Shown: positions 35,923-49,203, counted from the stretch's first letter. The stretch: DNA of 51,458 nt from an uncultured Glaciecola sp. (GCA_905479945.1 CAJQOP010000073.1:1-51458), one strand, 5' to 3'. A program made the numbers and translations. The notes: a model not told the origin generated them from the sequence alone.

Positions 35923-36852
35923 GTGCTTGTGGCTGAACTACCAAAAAATTTAACTAACACAGATTCTGACTACGGTGCAGAGTCTGCTTTGTTGGCAACT
36001 TCTATTTCTAACGCCGTTAAACTGACTCGCATGGCTTTGCAGCACAATCAATCTAAACTACTTTTCAATGATCCAAACTTAGAAGCTAAGATATTTGTTG
36101 AGCATGCGTGTCAAAAAACATCAATGCAATTAATTACATGTTGTGATGAATTGCTATCAAATGAACAGAAATACTTGCTAGTGACATATATTAAGCGCCG
36201 CATTGATGGCTATCCCGTTGCCTATATTATACAACATCAAGCATTCTGGACTTTGGACTTAGTTGTTTCTGAAAACACATTGATACCCAGATCGGATTCT
36301 GAACTTTTAGTTGAAACTGCAATCAGGCTGCCCTTAGCTAGCACCGCAAAAATTGTTGATCTTGGCACCGGTACTGGCGCGATAGCCCTGGCCATAAAGT
36401 CGGAAAGACCTCATTGGCAAGTAATGGGGACAGACTTCAAGGAAGAGATTGTTGAATTAGCCAGAACGAATGCAAAGCGAAATAAGCTGGATGCTGCTTT
36501 TGCATTGAGTCATTGGTTTTCTGCACTTGACGGACATCGATTCGATTTAATCATATCAAATCCACCGTACGTTGAAACGGAATCGGAGTGGTTGCAAAAA
36601 GGCGACGTCAGGTTTGAACCTGATTCAGCGTTAACCTCGGGTCTGGACGGTCTGGACGATATCAGGCATATTGTGCGCAGTAGTATTGGTTTTTTGAAGA
36701 ATGATGCTTACCTGATTTTAGAACATGGGCATTTACAGGCTAAAGATATACAGTCTTTGATGAATGAAGCTGGTTTTTCTAAGGTGCAAACCAAGCAAGA
36801 TTTAAATGGTTTAGATAGAGCAACGATAGGTCATTGGGATTGCTCTATTTGA
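35923..36852 (+). CDS. prmC: protein-(glutamine-N5) methyltransferase, release-factor specific
   Basis: SAM-dependent enzyme methylating the GGQ glutamine of release factors. The N-terminal helical domain is followed by the SAM motif VDLGTGTGAIALAIK (about residue 145) and the catalytic NPPY motif in LIISNPPYVE (about residue 212). As called from GTG 35923 it has 309 residues, about 27 more at the N-terminus than E. coli PrmC (277); no ribosome-binding site is close to this GTG. TTG codons at 35989 or 35992 would give a more usual length. Function is clear, the start is not. It follows prfA after 124 bp. Confidence 0.92.
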   Translation: MLVAELPKNLTNTDSDYGAESALLATSISNAVKLTRMALQHNQSKLLFNDPNLEAKIFVEHACQKTSMQLITCCDELLSNEQKYLLVTYIKRRIDGYPVAYIIQHQAFWTLDLVVSENTLIPRSDSELLVETAIRLPLASTAKIVDLGTGTGAIALAIKSERPHWQVMGTDFKEEIVELARTNAKRNKLDAAFALSHWFSALDGHRFDLIISNPPYVETESEWLQKGDVRFEPDSALTSGLDGLDDIRHIVRSSIGFLKNDAYLILEHGHLQAKDIQSLMNEAGFSKVQTKQDLNGLDRATIGHWDCSI

Positions 36853-36903
36853 TAATACATATAAGAAAAGAATTAAGTAATAAGACAATAAAAGGACAAT
36901 GAT

Positions 36904-37281
36904 ATGTATCAGACTGCAATGCATCTTCATGTTGCCGCAGTGGTAATTAGCTTAGCGCTTTTTTCATTTCGCTTTGCATTAACATTAAAAGGCAGTGGGA
37001 TTTTACAAAAAAGATGGTTGAAGATTACTCCTCACGTAATTGATACGATTTTATTAAGCACTGCTATTTGGTTATTAACACTTTCAAGTATGGTTGAAGT
37101 AGATGGCTGGGTTGCGAGCAAAGTAATTGGTGTCATACTATACATCGTGTCGGGATTCTTTGCGTTGAAATGGGCTACAACAGATCGCGCTCGCATAATC
37201 GGATTCGCATGTGCGCTAATATGGATAATGTTGACGGCAACGGTTGCCTTTACTAAGCAGCCGTTCTCGTTTTTAGTATAG
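36904..37281 (+). CDS. SirB2 family membrane protein
   Basis: 125-residue integral membrane protein with four helices (residues ~7-27, 45-63, 73-93 and 98-117) and short loops. The pattern HLHVAAVVISLALFSFRF and HVIDTILLSTAIWLL is typical of the SirB2/YchQ family, found between prmC and kdsA in many gammaproteobacteria. The molecular function is unknown. AAGGACAATGAT provides a binding site. The companion sirB1 gene, usually next, is absent here: kdsA follows after 113 bp. Confidence 0.88.
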   Translation: MYQTAMHLHVAAVVISLALFSFRFALTLKGSGILQKRWLKITPHVIDTILLSTAIWLLTLSSMVEVDGWVASKVIGVILYIVSGFFALKWATTDRARIIGFACALIWIMLTATVAFTKQPFSFLV

Positions 37282-37379
37282 TTTTTACTTTATCGTCTCA
37301 GATGCGCGATAGCATTATCATCATACTGACGGGTGTTAGAAATAGCTTTCAAAATCGCCATCAGAGTTAATAATTTTAA

Positions 37380-38234
<855 letters not shown>

Positions 38235-38271
38235 GCCGGTCGAGGTAGCTGCAAATAATAGAAATGAAAAC

Positions 38272-38352
38272 ATGACTGAAAACAGCAATGGCATTGAGAC
38301 CATAGCCGCTCGCGTTTCACTTATCATGTTGCTTATTTGGGTGTTCTTCTAA
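38272..38352 (+). CDS. possible 26-residue membrane peptide before the hydrolase gene
   Basis: ATG 38272 opens a 26-codon frame ending TAA 38350-38352, 5 bp before the likely hydrolase ATG. The peptide has a polar head ([14 protein letters not shown]) and a hydrophobic tail ([12 protein letters not shown]), like other single-span small proteins. The binding site is weak. It could be a leader that couples translation of the next gene, or chance. Confidence 0.3.
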   Translation: MTENSNGIETIAARVSLIMLLIWVFF

Positions 38353-38357
38353 TCGTG

Positions 38358-39011
38358 ATGGTTACTAATGAAGCGGTTATTCTTCTGCATGGCTTAGCAC
38401 GTAATGCTTCTTCTATGAACAAACTCGAACAGAATCTAAGCAAGCTAGGCTACGTTACTGTCAATGTAGATTATCCTTCTACAAAGCATGATATTGAATC
38501 TCTGGCCGAGTGGAGTATTGGCAATGCAATCAATGTCATTGAGCCTGGTTTTAAAATGCATTTTGTTACCCATTCAATGGGAGGTATTTTAGTTCGAGAA
38601 TATCTGCGGCGTCATAAGTTAAATAATCTCGGCAGAGTCGTTATGTTAGGGCCGCCTAATTCTGGTAGCGAAGTTGTCGATATTTTGCACAATCTACCAG
38701 GCTTCAAAACTATTAATGGCCCTGCCGGTTTGCAATTATCAGCTAGGGAAGAGGGTTTCCCAAATCAACTAGGTCCCGCTAATTTTGAATTGGGTATCAT
38801 CGCTGGAACGCGCAGTGTGAACCCAGTTTTATCTTCATTATTACCTACACCAAATGATGGCAAGGTTTCGGTTGAGAGCTCTAAGTTAGATGGTATGTCC
38901 GATCACGTCGCTTTGCCAGTCACTCATACTTTTATGATGCGCAACCCAACGGTGATTAACCAAGTAATTGCTTTTTTGCGTGACGGCGCGTTCAAACCTC
39001 TTAAAGACTAA
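38358..39011 (+). CDS. alpha/beta hydrolase (lipase/esterase-like)
   Basis: About 217 residues from ATG 38358 (an in-frame TTG at 38337 would add 7). Fold markers are [16 protein letters not shown] near the N-terminus (oxyanion region) and the nucleophile elbow [15 protein letters not shown] with Ser at about residue 77; later Asp and His residues ([17 protein letters not shown]) can complete the triad. There is no signal peptide, so it is probably cytosolic. The type resembles PGAP1/triacylglycerol-lipase-like small hydrolases common next to housekeeping operons; the substrate is unknown. It is convergent with ychJ, 15 bp away. Confidence 0.85.
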   Translation: MVTNEAVILLHGLARNASSMNKLEQNLSKLGYVTVNVDYPSTKHDIESLAEWSIGNAINVIEPGFKMHFVTHSMGGILVREYLRRHKLNNLGRVVMLGPPNSGSEVVDILHNLPGFKTINGPAGLQLSAREEGFPNQLGPANFELGIIAGTRSVNPVLSSLLPTPNDGKVSVESSKLDGMSDHVALPVTHTFMMRNPTVINQVIAFLRDGAFKPLKD

Positions 39012-39026
39012 GCGCTGTTCTAATTT

Positions 39027-39488
39027 CTATGTGAAACAACATTTTTTGAATTTTTTACCACTACCACAGGGACATTGTTCGTTGCGCCCGGGGCAATATT
39101 TACCGGTTTTATCCTTACTAAGTCCTTTCACGTAAAACCATTTTTCATCTATCTTTTCAAAATATGAGTATTCATGCATATAATAGAAGTCAGAATCAGC
39201 ATAATAGCTAGCAACAAACTCAACTGTTCCCAATTGTTTACTCTGTGATGCTTCAAGTACATCGAGTTTTAGCCAACGAATACCTTCAGCGGAACGCTCC
39301 AATTCTTTAATCGACAATTGAGGTCGTTGAGGTGGGGAATACGTGGCTAGAATATATTCGTAATTTTTCATCATATAAGCACTAAACCTAGATCGCATGA
39401 GTTGCTCTGGGTTCTGCGCATTACGGCCACTTATAATAGCTAAACAGCAGTTTGATAGTTCTTTTCCACTACAGCAATAGCATTTCAT
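39027..39488 (-). CDS. ychJ: YchJ family SEC-C motif protein
   Basis: 153-residue protein of the YchJ/UPF0225 family. It has two zinc-type SEC-C motifs: a degenerate N-terminal one (CYCCSGKELSNCC, against CPCGS...CC in E. coli) and a canonical C-terminal one (CPCGSGKKFKKCC), flanking the central NTF2-like domain (LMRSRFSAYMMKNYEYILATY...). SEC-C motifs bind zinc and often link to the translocase or ribosome; the function of YchJ is unknown. I chose ATG 39488, which gives the family's N-terminus directly before the first motif, over a TTG six codons upstream. It is divergent from icd. Confidence 0.92.
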   Translation of the reverse strand: MKCYCCSGKELSNCCLAIISGRNAQNPEQLMRSRFSAYMMKNYEYILATYSPPQRPQLSIKELERSAEGIRWLKLDVLEASQSKQLGTVEFVASYYADSDFYYMHEYSYFEKIDEKWFYVKGLSKDKTGKYCPGRNEQCPCGSGKKFKKCCFT

Positions 39489-39692
39489 TTCAGTCAATAT
39501 TTCCAAAGTTTAGGTTCTAATTAGCCCCATCTCGTCCGATGAGTAGAGTTGTCTGACTCAAATGTTTCGGTTTCTATATAAAAACGGTGTAAATTCCTTT
39601 AAAATCTGCAACGCTGAATTTCATCGCCAAGCAATCATATATTTGCAAAGAATGTTATTCAAAACAACTTCATTCAATAGTGATGTTATTTT

Positions 39693-39720
39693 TGTTCGTA
39701 ATTTATCAACAATACGAACA
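39693..39720. promoter_or_regulatory. dyad in the icd upstream region
   Basis: TGTTCGTA (39693-39700) and TACGAACA (39713-39720) are perfect 8-bp reverse complements with a 12-bp spacer, ending 47 bp before the icd ATG. It may be an operator or a 5'-leader stem. Confidence 0.45.
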
Positions 39721-39725
39721 CATAG

Positions 39726-41996
<2,271 letters not shown>

Positions 41997-42058
41997 ATAT
42001 TTATAATATATTAAGCTGAGCGTATTGCTCTGGTTCTATGAAAAGTTGTAATTTAATA

Positions 42059-42085
42059 AAAAGCCAAGATAACTTGGCTTTTTTA
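42059..42085. terminator. bidirectional terminator between icd and roxA
   Basis: AAAAGCCAAG (42059-42068) and CTTGGCTTTT (42073-42082) form a perfect 10-bp stem with an ATAA loop. T-runs follow on both strands, so it can end icd (+) and roxA (-). Confidence 0.88.
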
Positions 42086-42134
42086 TGCCTCTAATTGGAG
42101 TAATTAAGGCAATATTTCAAACTTCTTGCTTGTT

Positions 42135-43289
42135 TTACTCTAAAAATACCCAGTAGCCAGCATTAATTAACTCAGTAACTAAGCTAATGAATTCTGGCCA
42201 GTTTAAAGTATCCTCATCAATATCAATACCGATGACAACTTGTTTATTGTTGAGGATTATTTCGATTGGCTCCCGTAAGGCTTGTATGATTGAAAAACGG
42301 TTGCCATCGATAAAAAATGTATATTCTTCCGAATCTTGATCTGCCGCATAAACTGGTTTGACTCCTGTCATTCTAGCTAATGTCGTTCCAAGTGAGAGCG
42401 CGCTATGGACATCTTCAAGTGCATAGGCGGAAATGCCTTCATCGTCATTTGGTAAGCTTTGACGACTCAGCATTTGTAATATTGCATGCTCTGCCTGCTC
42501 AGATTGTAATAATTCAAATAGTTGCTGCTTAATAATTTCAATTTCTTTCTTATCTACCGCTGCGCTTCTTGTACTTGCGTTCCTTAATTGCAGCAGTTGC
42601 TGATCGGTATAACGCACAGCAGATGAGGGATCAATAATATTTTCATCAATTATCCCGGTTAGCACTTCCAGTGAACTTGGCGCTCTAAAGCCGATACTGT
42701 AGTTAATACAATCTGACAAAGCCACACCATTATGTGGATGCTTAGGTGGTATATATACGACATCACCAGGTTTAAGAACTTCATCAATGACAGGAGTAAA
42801 TCCTTCAATTTGCTTAAGTAAAGGATGGGGTATTGATTCTTTATATTCGTCAGGCAGCCCAACTTGCCAACGTCGCTCTCCTTTACCTTGTATTATAAAA
42901 ACGTCATATTCATCTGTATGCGGGCCGACACCAGCTCCTTCGTTAGAAAAGCTTATCATCACATCATCAAGTCGCCAGTTTGGAATAAAATTGACTAATT
43001 CAGTTAGTTCATCAACTTCATCAATATAGCGGTCGACACCCTGCACAAGAAGAGTCCAAGCGCCGACACATACTGTCGTGAAATCATCAAACGGTCCTTG
43101 TGTTGCGGTCCATTTGTTAGACTTGAACGAGACAACTCTACTGTCGATATCTTCCTCTTGGGCTAAGCCCGCAAGTTCATGTTCATCAATAGGATCGACA
43201 AAATCAGGTATGAAACCACGAATAATGCACGGTTTTTTTTGCCAGTATTCAGAGAGAAATCGAGTTTGATCGAAATTACTGATTATCAT
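42135..43289 (-). CDS. roxA: ribosomal protein uL16 arginine 3-hydroxylase (JmjC/cupin)
   Basis: 384-residue 2-oxoglutarate/Fe(II) oxygenase of the RoxA/YcfD group, hydroxylating an arginine of ribosomal protein L16. The JmjC cupin has the iron-binding HTD in VGPHTDEYDVFIIQGKGERRW (about residue 125) and the distal His in VVYIPPKHPHNGVAL. A C-terminal helical and winged-helix region of ~170 residues follows, as in E. coli RoxA (373 residues). The gene overlaps the cyclase gene by 4 bp (ATGA), indicating coupled translation, and lies in the mnmA-hflD-purB neighbourhood, as in E. coli. Confidence 0.94.
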   Translation of the reverse strand: MIISNFDQTRFLSEYWQKKPCIIRGFIPDFVDPIDEHELAGLAQEEDIDSRVVSFKSNKWTATQGPFDDFTTVCVGAWTLLVQGVDRYIDEVDELTELVNFIPNWRLDDVMISFSNEGAGVGPHTDEYDVFIIQGKGERRWQVGLPDEYKESIPHPLLKQIEGFTPVIDEVLKPGDVVYIPPKHPHNGVALSDCINYSIGFRAPSSLEVLTGIIDENIIDPSSAVRYTDQQLLQLRNASTRSAAVDKKEIEIIKQQLFELLQSEQAEHAILQMLSRQSLPNDDEGISAYALEDVHSALSLGTTLARMTGVKPVYAADQDSEEYTFFIDGNRFSIIQALREPIEIILNNKQVVIGIDIDEDTLNWPEFISLVTELINAGYWVFLE

Positions 43290-44509
43290 TTTAAACCTAA
43301 TAACTTATGCGCAGTAACTAATCCCAAACCTTTTAGCGGGAGCTGGAAGCCGGGACAGAATTTATAATGATGCATACTATACAGCATGGTTTGTTGGCAA
43401 ACTTGAATTTCTTGATTTTTAGCAGTTGATTCCAAACGGGAAGCTAAGTTCATTGTATTGCCCCACAAATCAAATGCTGGCCGCAATTGACCAATAATGC
43501 CAGAAATAGCGTTCCCTGAAGCAATCCCAATTTTAATGCCAATATCATTTTCAATGTGGCCCGTAATATGACTATCAATATAACTGCCATTTTCGCTTTG
43601 CTTAGCAAACTCATCGGCAATAGACATAGCAAATTTACATGCGCGTTGGCTGATGTCATACGCACCTTTATTTGTGTCTTCTAGGCCTATAGCAGCAATA
43701 TATTGGTCACCATTAGTTTTTATTTTTATCGCTTTTTGCCCTTCAACGATGACATCAAAAGAAGAATATACGTGATGTAAAAAATACACTAATTGCGTAT
43801 CTGAAATTTTTCGGCTGAATGGAGTGAATTGAGTGAAATCGATAAAAATAATGCTGGCGTAAGAATGCTCCACCACAAAATGCTTTAGCTTGGCATCTTC
43901 CCCCAATAATAGGTGTTTTACGAATTTATTTGGGAATATTTTTTGTAATACATTGCTCGTTTTTCTTTCTTTTTGTTGAATTATAAACCAACTCTTGTTC
44001 ATCTGTTTTCGAATCCAGAAGCTGCATGCAAAACATGAAACCGAGAGGGTTAATGCATTAATATTTAGCAGTTTAGATTGCCAGTGATTGTCTAAATCAA
44101 TTAAATTAAAAGTGTAAAAATTTTGGAAATAAATAAAGAATCCACAAAAAAAGCATAAGGTTATCCATAGCTGAGTTGATTCATGCTGCTTAAAGAAGTA
44201 AAGACAGGTAAACATACCCAGTAAAAAATAATACTGAATATTTAGGTTAACACCCCACAGTAGTATGGCGATGCACAAATAACTGGTAAATCCTATTGTA
44301 AGCAAGAGACGAGCAGCCGCTAGATAATGCAATTTGCTTAGAAAAAAGGAGCTAGAAAAACAAGCTAAATGAAAAAATAAGTTTAGTAAGTGGAAATGCA
44401 GATTGGGTATGATTGGCAGCAGTAAGAGTTTTAATGACTGTATCAATAATATTGCACACAGGCATAAGCAAACACCTGCCAGAATACCTGTTCGTTTATG
44501 GCTACGCAT
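43286..44509 (-). CDS. membrane-anchored class III adenylate cyclase
   Basis: About 407 residues. The N-terminal ~165 residues contain five to six hydrophobic helices, forming a membrane module. The C-terminal catalytic domain has the metal Asp in FIDFTQF, the purine-contacting Lys and second metal Asp in IKTNGDQYIAA, and the transition-state residues in FDLWGNTMNLASRLE (Asp before LWG, Asn and Arg). All key residues of an adenylate-specific class III cyclase are present, so it should make cAMP as a homodimer. I chose the second Met (44509): AAGGA stands 8 bases before it but directly abuts the ATG at 44518. It lies between purB and roxA, where E. coli has phoPQ. Confidence 0.9.
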   Translation of the reverse strand: MRSHKRTGILAGVCLCLCAILLIQSLKLLLLPIIPNLHFHLLNLFFHLACFSSSFFLSKLHYLAAARLLLTIGFTSYLCIAILLWGVNLNIQYYFLLGMFTCLYFFKQHESTQLWITLCFFCGFFIYFQNFYTFNLIDLDNHWQSKLLNINALTLSVSCFACSFWIRKQMNKSWFIIQQKERKTSNVLQKIFPNKFVKHLLLGEDAKLKHFVVEHSYASIIFIDFTQFTPFSRKISDTQLVYFLHHVYSSFDVIVEGQKAIKIKTNGDQYIAAIGLEDTNKGAYDISQRACKFAMSIADEFAKQSENGSYIDSHITGHIENDIGIKIGIASGNAISGIIGQLRPAFDLWGNTMNLASRLESTAKNQEIQVCQQTMLYSMHHYKFCPGFQLPLKGLGLVTAHKLLGLK

Positions 44510-44558
44510 GACACACATCCTTGTGAGTCTCTAAAGTAGTATGTATCTTCTCTGTAAA

Positions 44559-45944
<1,386 letters not shown>

Positions 45945-45972
45945 TTAAATAAAGTGAATAACTAACAAGTAG

Positions 45973-46599
45973 TTAGGAAATGATGCGCACAGCTTGTTTC
46001 GCTGCTTTTAAAATTTGATTTTTACTGAATAAAATATTTCTTCTTTTACCGCCCATTTGTCGCCACAATACAGCTGAACGAACTCCGGCCAATAAAAGGG
46101 CTCGAACCTTATGTTGATTAGTTTCTATACTCAAAAACTGCTGATTTCCGGCAATTTGAATTTTGGGTGCCAATGGACTTACTACGTCTGTATACACACT
46201 AGCTAATGAAGACATTATTTGGCTATGTTCAAAGTCGACATGGGCAAGCTGTCTCTGCACATGGGATATTCTGTCAGACAGATCATTTAAAGCCGATTTG
46301 TGCTTGCTTAGCTTTCGTTCCAAACTCAATATCGAAGCAACATATCGGGTTATTTCTGCGTCCTTATGACTGCTTTCATTATCCAATTGAGCAACCAAGG
46401 CAGTAAAGCCCACTTTCAGATTCGGCAATGAGCCATACACTTGCTGCGGATTATCTGGGTTCATAACCAAAATACTGGATACACTGGCTTCCACAGCATC
46501 AGTATCGGCATTTCCTTTGCGCGCGACGCTTTGTACGAGAGCCGCGGCCTGACATACGCCAGCTAATGCTAGTTGACGTTCAATATCTTGACTAATCAT
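45973..46599 (-). CDS. hflD: high-frequency lysogenisation protein HflD homologue
   Basis: 208-residue inner-membrane-associated protein of the HflD/YcfC family, described in E. coli as a partner of lambda CII; its housekeeping role is unclear. Conserved parts are QLALAGVCQAAALVQSVAR at residues ~8-26, RYVASILSLERKLSKHKSAL and the C-terminal VRALLLAGVRSAVLWRQMGGKRRNILFSK. I chose ATG 46599 (MISQDIERQLALAG) because it matches the family N-terminus; the frame's further upstream Met would overlap mnmA by 41 bp. It sits between mnmA and purB, as in E. coli. Confidence 0.94.
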   Translation of the reverse strand: MISQDIERQLALAGVCQAAALVQSVARKGNADTDAVEASVSSILVMNPDNPQQVYGSLPNLKVGFTALVAQLDNESSHKDAEITRYVASILSLERKLSKHKSALNDLSDRISHVQRQLAHVDFEHSQIMSSLASVYTDVVSPLAPKIQIAGNQQFLSIETNQHKVRALLLAGVRSAVLWRQMGGKRRNILFSKNQILKAAKQAVRIIS

Positions 46600-46615
46600 C
46601 ACTATTAAATACTCA

Positions 46616-47788
46616 CTAGATTGCGATATTAGTAGGTAAGGTTTTGAGCTCATCACCTACTAAATAACCATCAATAATACCGCCGCCGAGGCACAGGTCA
46701 TTGATATAGAAAACAGCTGATTGGCCGGGGGTCACTGCTTTTTGTGGTTCATCAAAAAGCACTCTAACCTTACCTTCAGAATAAGGAGTGACGGTACATG
46801 AAATATCGCATTGACGATATCTTGTTTTAACCATCATTTGAGTTGTTTCACTTGGGCCAATTCGATCTACCCAATGCAATTGATTTGCAATCAATCCTTT
46901 CGAATATAGTCTAGGATGGTCCGCTCCTTGACCCACGATGAGTATGTTATTTACAACGTCTTTGTCAACAACGTACCAAGGTTCATCACCATGCTCTTTT
47001 TTACCACCAATTAACAAACCTTTGCGCTGACCAAGTGTGTGGTACATCAAACCGTCATGGTGACCTATCTCTTCACCTTCGGCTGTTTTGATAATGCCGG
47101 GTTTAGCTGGTAAATACTGAGCTAGAAAATCTTTAAATTTACGCTCACCGATAAAACATATACCTGTACTATCTTTTTTGTTGTGCGTAATAAGGCCCTG
47201 TTGTTCTGCAATTTCTCTGACTCTTGGCTTCTCGATGTTGCCAACGGGGAAAAGTGTTTTGGCAATATGTTGATGGCTTAATGTATACAAAAAATAGCTT
47301 TGGTCTTTATTACTATCAAAACCGCGTACCATTTTCCAAATACCATCTTCAAGGCGACGCTGAACATAGTGGCCTGTTGCAATATAATCTGCACCCAAGT
47401 CTTCAGCTGCAAACTCGAGGAAGGCTTTAAATTTAATTTCTTTGTTGCACATAATGTCCGGGTTTGGCGTTCTACCGGCTTTATATTCTTCTAAAAAAAA
47501 CTCGAATACGTTGTCCCAATATTCTGCCGCAAAATTAATTTGATGCAGGTAAATCCCAAGTTTGTCTGCGACTGCTTGTGCATCAGCTAGATCATCAGCC
47601 GCAGCGCAATATTCATCATTATCATCTTCTTCCCAATTTTTCATAAACAAGCCTTCCACCTGATAGCCTTCTTGCTGAAGAAGATAGGCAGCAACTGAGG
47701 AGTCAACTCCACCGGACATGCCAACGATGACTTTTGTTTCCGATTTAGGTTTAGACATAAGGGAAGAATTATTTACTGTCAACGACAC
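46616..47788 (-). CDS. mnmA: tRNA-specific 2-thiouridylase
   Basis: 390-residue enzyme thiolating U34 of tRNA-Lys, -Glu and -Gln using sulfur relayed from IscS through the Tus proteins. The PP-loop is [16 protein letters not shown] (residues ~22-37), the first catalytic Cys lies in [13 protein letters not shown] (about residue 113), and the second in [13 protein letters not shown] (about residue 210). The start is GTG 47788 with AAAAGG 5-6 bases before it; a Met ten codons in (MSKPKSE) has no binding site. The three tRNA-Gln genes in this window encode its substrates. Confidence 0.97.
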   Translation of the reverse strand: MSLTVNNSSLMSKPKSETKVIVGMSGGVDSSVAAYLLQQEGYQVEGLFMKNWEEDDNDEYCAAADDLADAQAVADKLGIYLHQINFAAEYWDNVFEFFLEEYKAGRTPNPDIMCNKEIKFKAFLEFAAEDLGADYIATGHYVQRRLEDGIWKMVRGFDSNKDQSYFLYTLSHQHIAKTLFPVGNIEKPRVREIAEQQGLITHNKKDSTGICFIGERKFKDFLAQYLPAKPGIIKTAEGEEIGHHDGLMYHTLGQRKGLLIGGKKEHGDEPWYVVDKDVVNNILIVGQGADHPRLYSKGLIANQLHWVDRIGPSETTQMMVKTRYRQCDISCTVTPYSEGKVRVLFDEPQKAVTPGQSAVFYINDLCLGGGIIDGYLVGDELKTLPTNIAI

Positions 47789-47969
47789 GCTACCTTTTGA
47801 GAATTAATGCTAATTCTGACTTATGCTAAACAGAATTTTTGTTAGAAGTCAGAGTTAAAACCACAGAGCAAACTTACTGCATGAGTGGCTAACTGTATGT
47901 TTATAATTTAGGGGGCGTATAATAGCAATTTTTAACTCGCTTTTATAGTTCCTGATAGTTCAATTTTGA

Positions 47970-48593
47970 CTAATCTAGCATTGTTTGTTGCTTTGTTATT
48001 TCTACATGTTCTCCACTAGCAATGTTGTCTAAGGTCCAGCTGCCAATTCGATACCGAATCAGGCGTAAAGTTGGAAATCCGATGTGAGCCGTCATTCTTC
48101 TTACCTGCCGGTTACGTCCCTCAGTTATTGTAATGCTTAACCATGTGGTGGGAATATTTGCTCTAAACCTAACTGGAGGGGTTCGCTCCCAAATGCTAGG
48201 CTCCGACATAATAGCTGCTAGTGCTGGAATTGTTGGACCATCTTTTAGTGTCACACCATTGCGCAGTTTGTCCAGATCGCTTTCTGATGGCAAACCCTCA
48301 ACTTGAACCCAATAGGTTTTGCTGGTTTTGTTTTTTGGAGAGGAAATTTTATTCGCGAGCTTGCCATCGTTAGTTAGCACTAGAAGGCCTTCGCTATCGC
48401 GATCAAGACGCCCAGCAGCATAAACGTTGGGCACAGAGATATAATCTTTGAGGGTTTTACGGCCTTCTTGATCTGTAAATTGTGTAAGTACCATGTATGG
48501 TTTATTAAATAATAGCGTTTTTTGAGGTTCGACAGGCTTCTTAGCCAGCTTATCTTTACGATGACGAAAATAAGTTGATTGCGAGTTTTTCAC
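47970..48593 (-). CDS. rluE: 23S rRNA pseudouridine(2457) synthase
   Basis: 207-residue RsuA-family pseudouridine synthase. The catalytic Asp is in YAAGRLDRDSEGLLVLTNDG (about residues 58-77), with the family segments TLLFNKPYMVLTQFTDQEGRKTL before it and TEGRNRQVRRMTAHIGFPTLRLIR after it. It lacks the N-terminal S4 domain, as RluE does; the basic N-terminus (FRHRKDKLAKK) replaces it. Length is near E. coli RluE (217). The start is GTG. It lies upstream of mnmA (180 bp) and near icd and roxA, a neighbourhood also kept in E. coli. Confidence 0.94.
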   Translation of the reverse strand: MKNSQSTYFRHRKDKLAKKPVEPQKTLLFNKPYMVLTQFTDQEGRKTLKDYISVPNVYAAGRLDRDSEGLLVLTNDGKLANKISSPKNKTSKTYWVQVEGLPSESDLDKLRNGVTLKDGPTIPALAAIMSEPSIWERTPPVRFRANIPTTWLSITITEGRNRQVRRMTAHIGFPTLRLIRYRIGSWTLDNIASGEHVEITKQQTMLD

Positions 48594-48742
48594 GAAATTT
48601 ACTAACCTACATATTTTCAGGGATATCTATAGGGTCAAAGTATGCCATGAAGAAGGCAAAATCGTAAGATTCTTTTAAACACTTATTATTTTCGTCAATT
48701 GAAAAATCGATGTTGAACGCAAAATTAGAGTTCTAAATGCAC

Positions 48743-48771
48743 AAAAAAGTAGAATAAAATTCTACTTTTTT
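48743..48771. terminator. intrinsic terminator after cspD
   Basis: AAAAAAGTAGAAT (48743-48755) and ATTCTACTTTTTT (48759-48771) form a perfect 13-bp stem with a 3-nt loop. The symmetric A/T runs make it usable on both strands. It separates cspD from rluE. Confidence 0.85.
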
Positions 48772-48804
48772 ATGTCTAGCTTAATGCTTCAGTCTAAATT
48801 TAAA

Positions 48805-49026
48805 TCATCTTTCTGGTTCTTCACCATTTAGACCTATATTTTCAGCATGTAAACCTTTTGGTCCTTGCGAGACTTCATAAGTCACTTCTTGACCCGCTTT
48901 GAGGGAACGATATCCATCCATCTTAATTGTCGAATAATGCGCGAATATATCTTCACCGCCATCTTCGGGTACGATGAATCCGAAACCCTTAGCATTGTTA
49001 AACCATTTAACTTTGCCGATTGCCAT
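48805..49026 (-). CDS. cspD: cold-shock-domain protein CspD
   Basis: 73-residue single cold-shock domain with RNP1 KGFGFIVPEDG and RNP2 DIFAHYSTI, binding single-stranded DNA or RNA. The position divergent to clpS-clpA and the sequence (GKVKWFNNAKGFGF, C-terminal extension beyond VSQGPKGLHAENI) are those of CspD, the stationary-phase and replication-inhibiting paralogue in E. coli, rather than CspA. It has a predicted ~95-nt leader and its own terminator. Confidence 0.93.
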   Translation of the reverse strand: MAIGKVKWFNNAKGFGFIVPEDGGEDIFAHYSTIKMDGYRSLKAGQEVTYEVSQGPKGLHAENIGLNGEEPER

Positions 49027-49127
49027 TATACTACTTCCTTTTCTTAATCCTTGAAATACCGCTAATTTGCCCCCACACTAGAGAGAGCAAAGGGGTGTGA
49101 CTCACAACAAAAGCATCACGTTTTAAA

Positions 49128-49157
49128 ACTGTAGTTTTTTTAACCAGTAATTGTCAA
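49128..49157 (-). promoter_or_regulatory. probable cspD promoter
   Basis: On the minus strand a perfect TTGACA (49157-49152) is followed after 18 bp by TACAGT (49133-49128). Transcription would start ~95 bases before the cspD ATG. Its -35 is one arm of the dyad shared with the clpS promoter. Confidence 0.6.
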
Positions 49158-49181
49158 GTAATAATTACACTTATTGACAAT
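49150..49181. promoter_or_regulatory. 32-bp dyad joining two divergent -35 elements
   Basis: ATTGTCAA (49150-49157) and TTGACAAT (49174-49181) are exact reverse complements with a 16-bp centre that contains the palindrome TAATAATTA. Each arm holds a perfect TTGACA reading outward, one toward cspD and one toward clpS. Confidence 0.6.
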
Positions 49182-49203
49182 AAAACTGACACTTATCGAT
49201 AAA
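49174..49203 (+). promoter_or_regulatory. probable clpS promoter
   Basis: TTGACA (49174-49179) and GATAAA (49198-49203) at 18 bp spacing, ~50 bp before the clpS ATG. A second TTGACA at 49234-49239 lies too close to the gene to be used for it. Confidence 0.5.
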
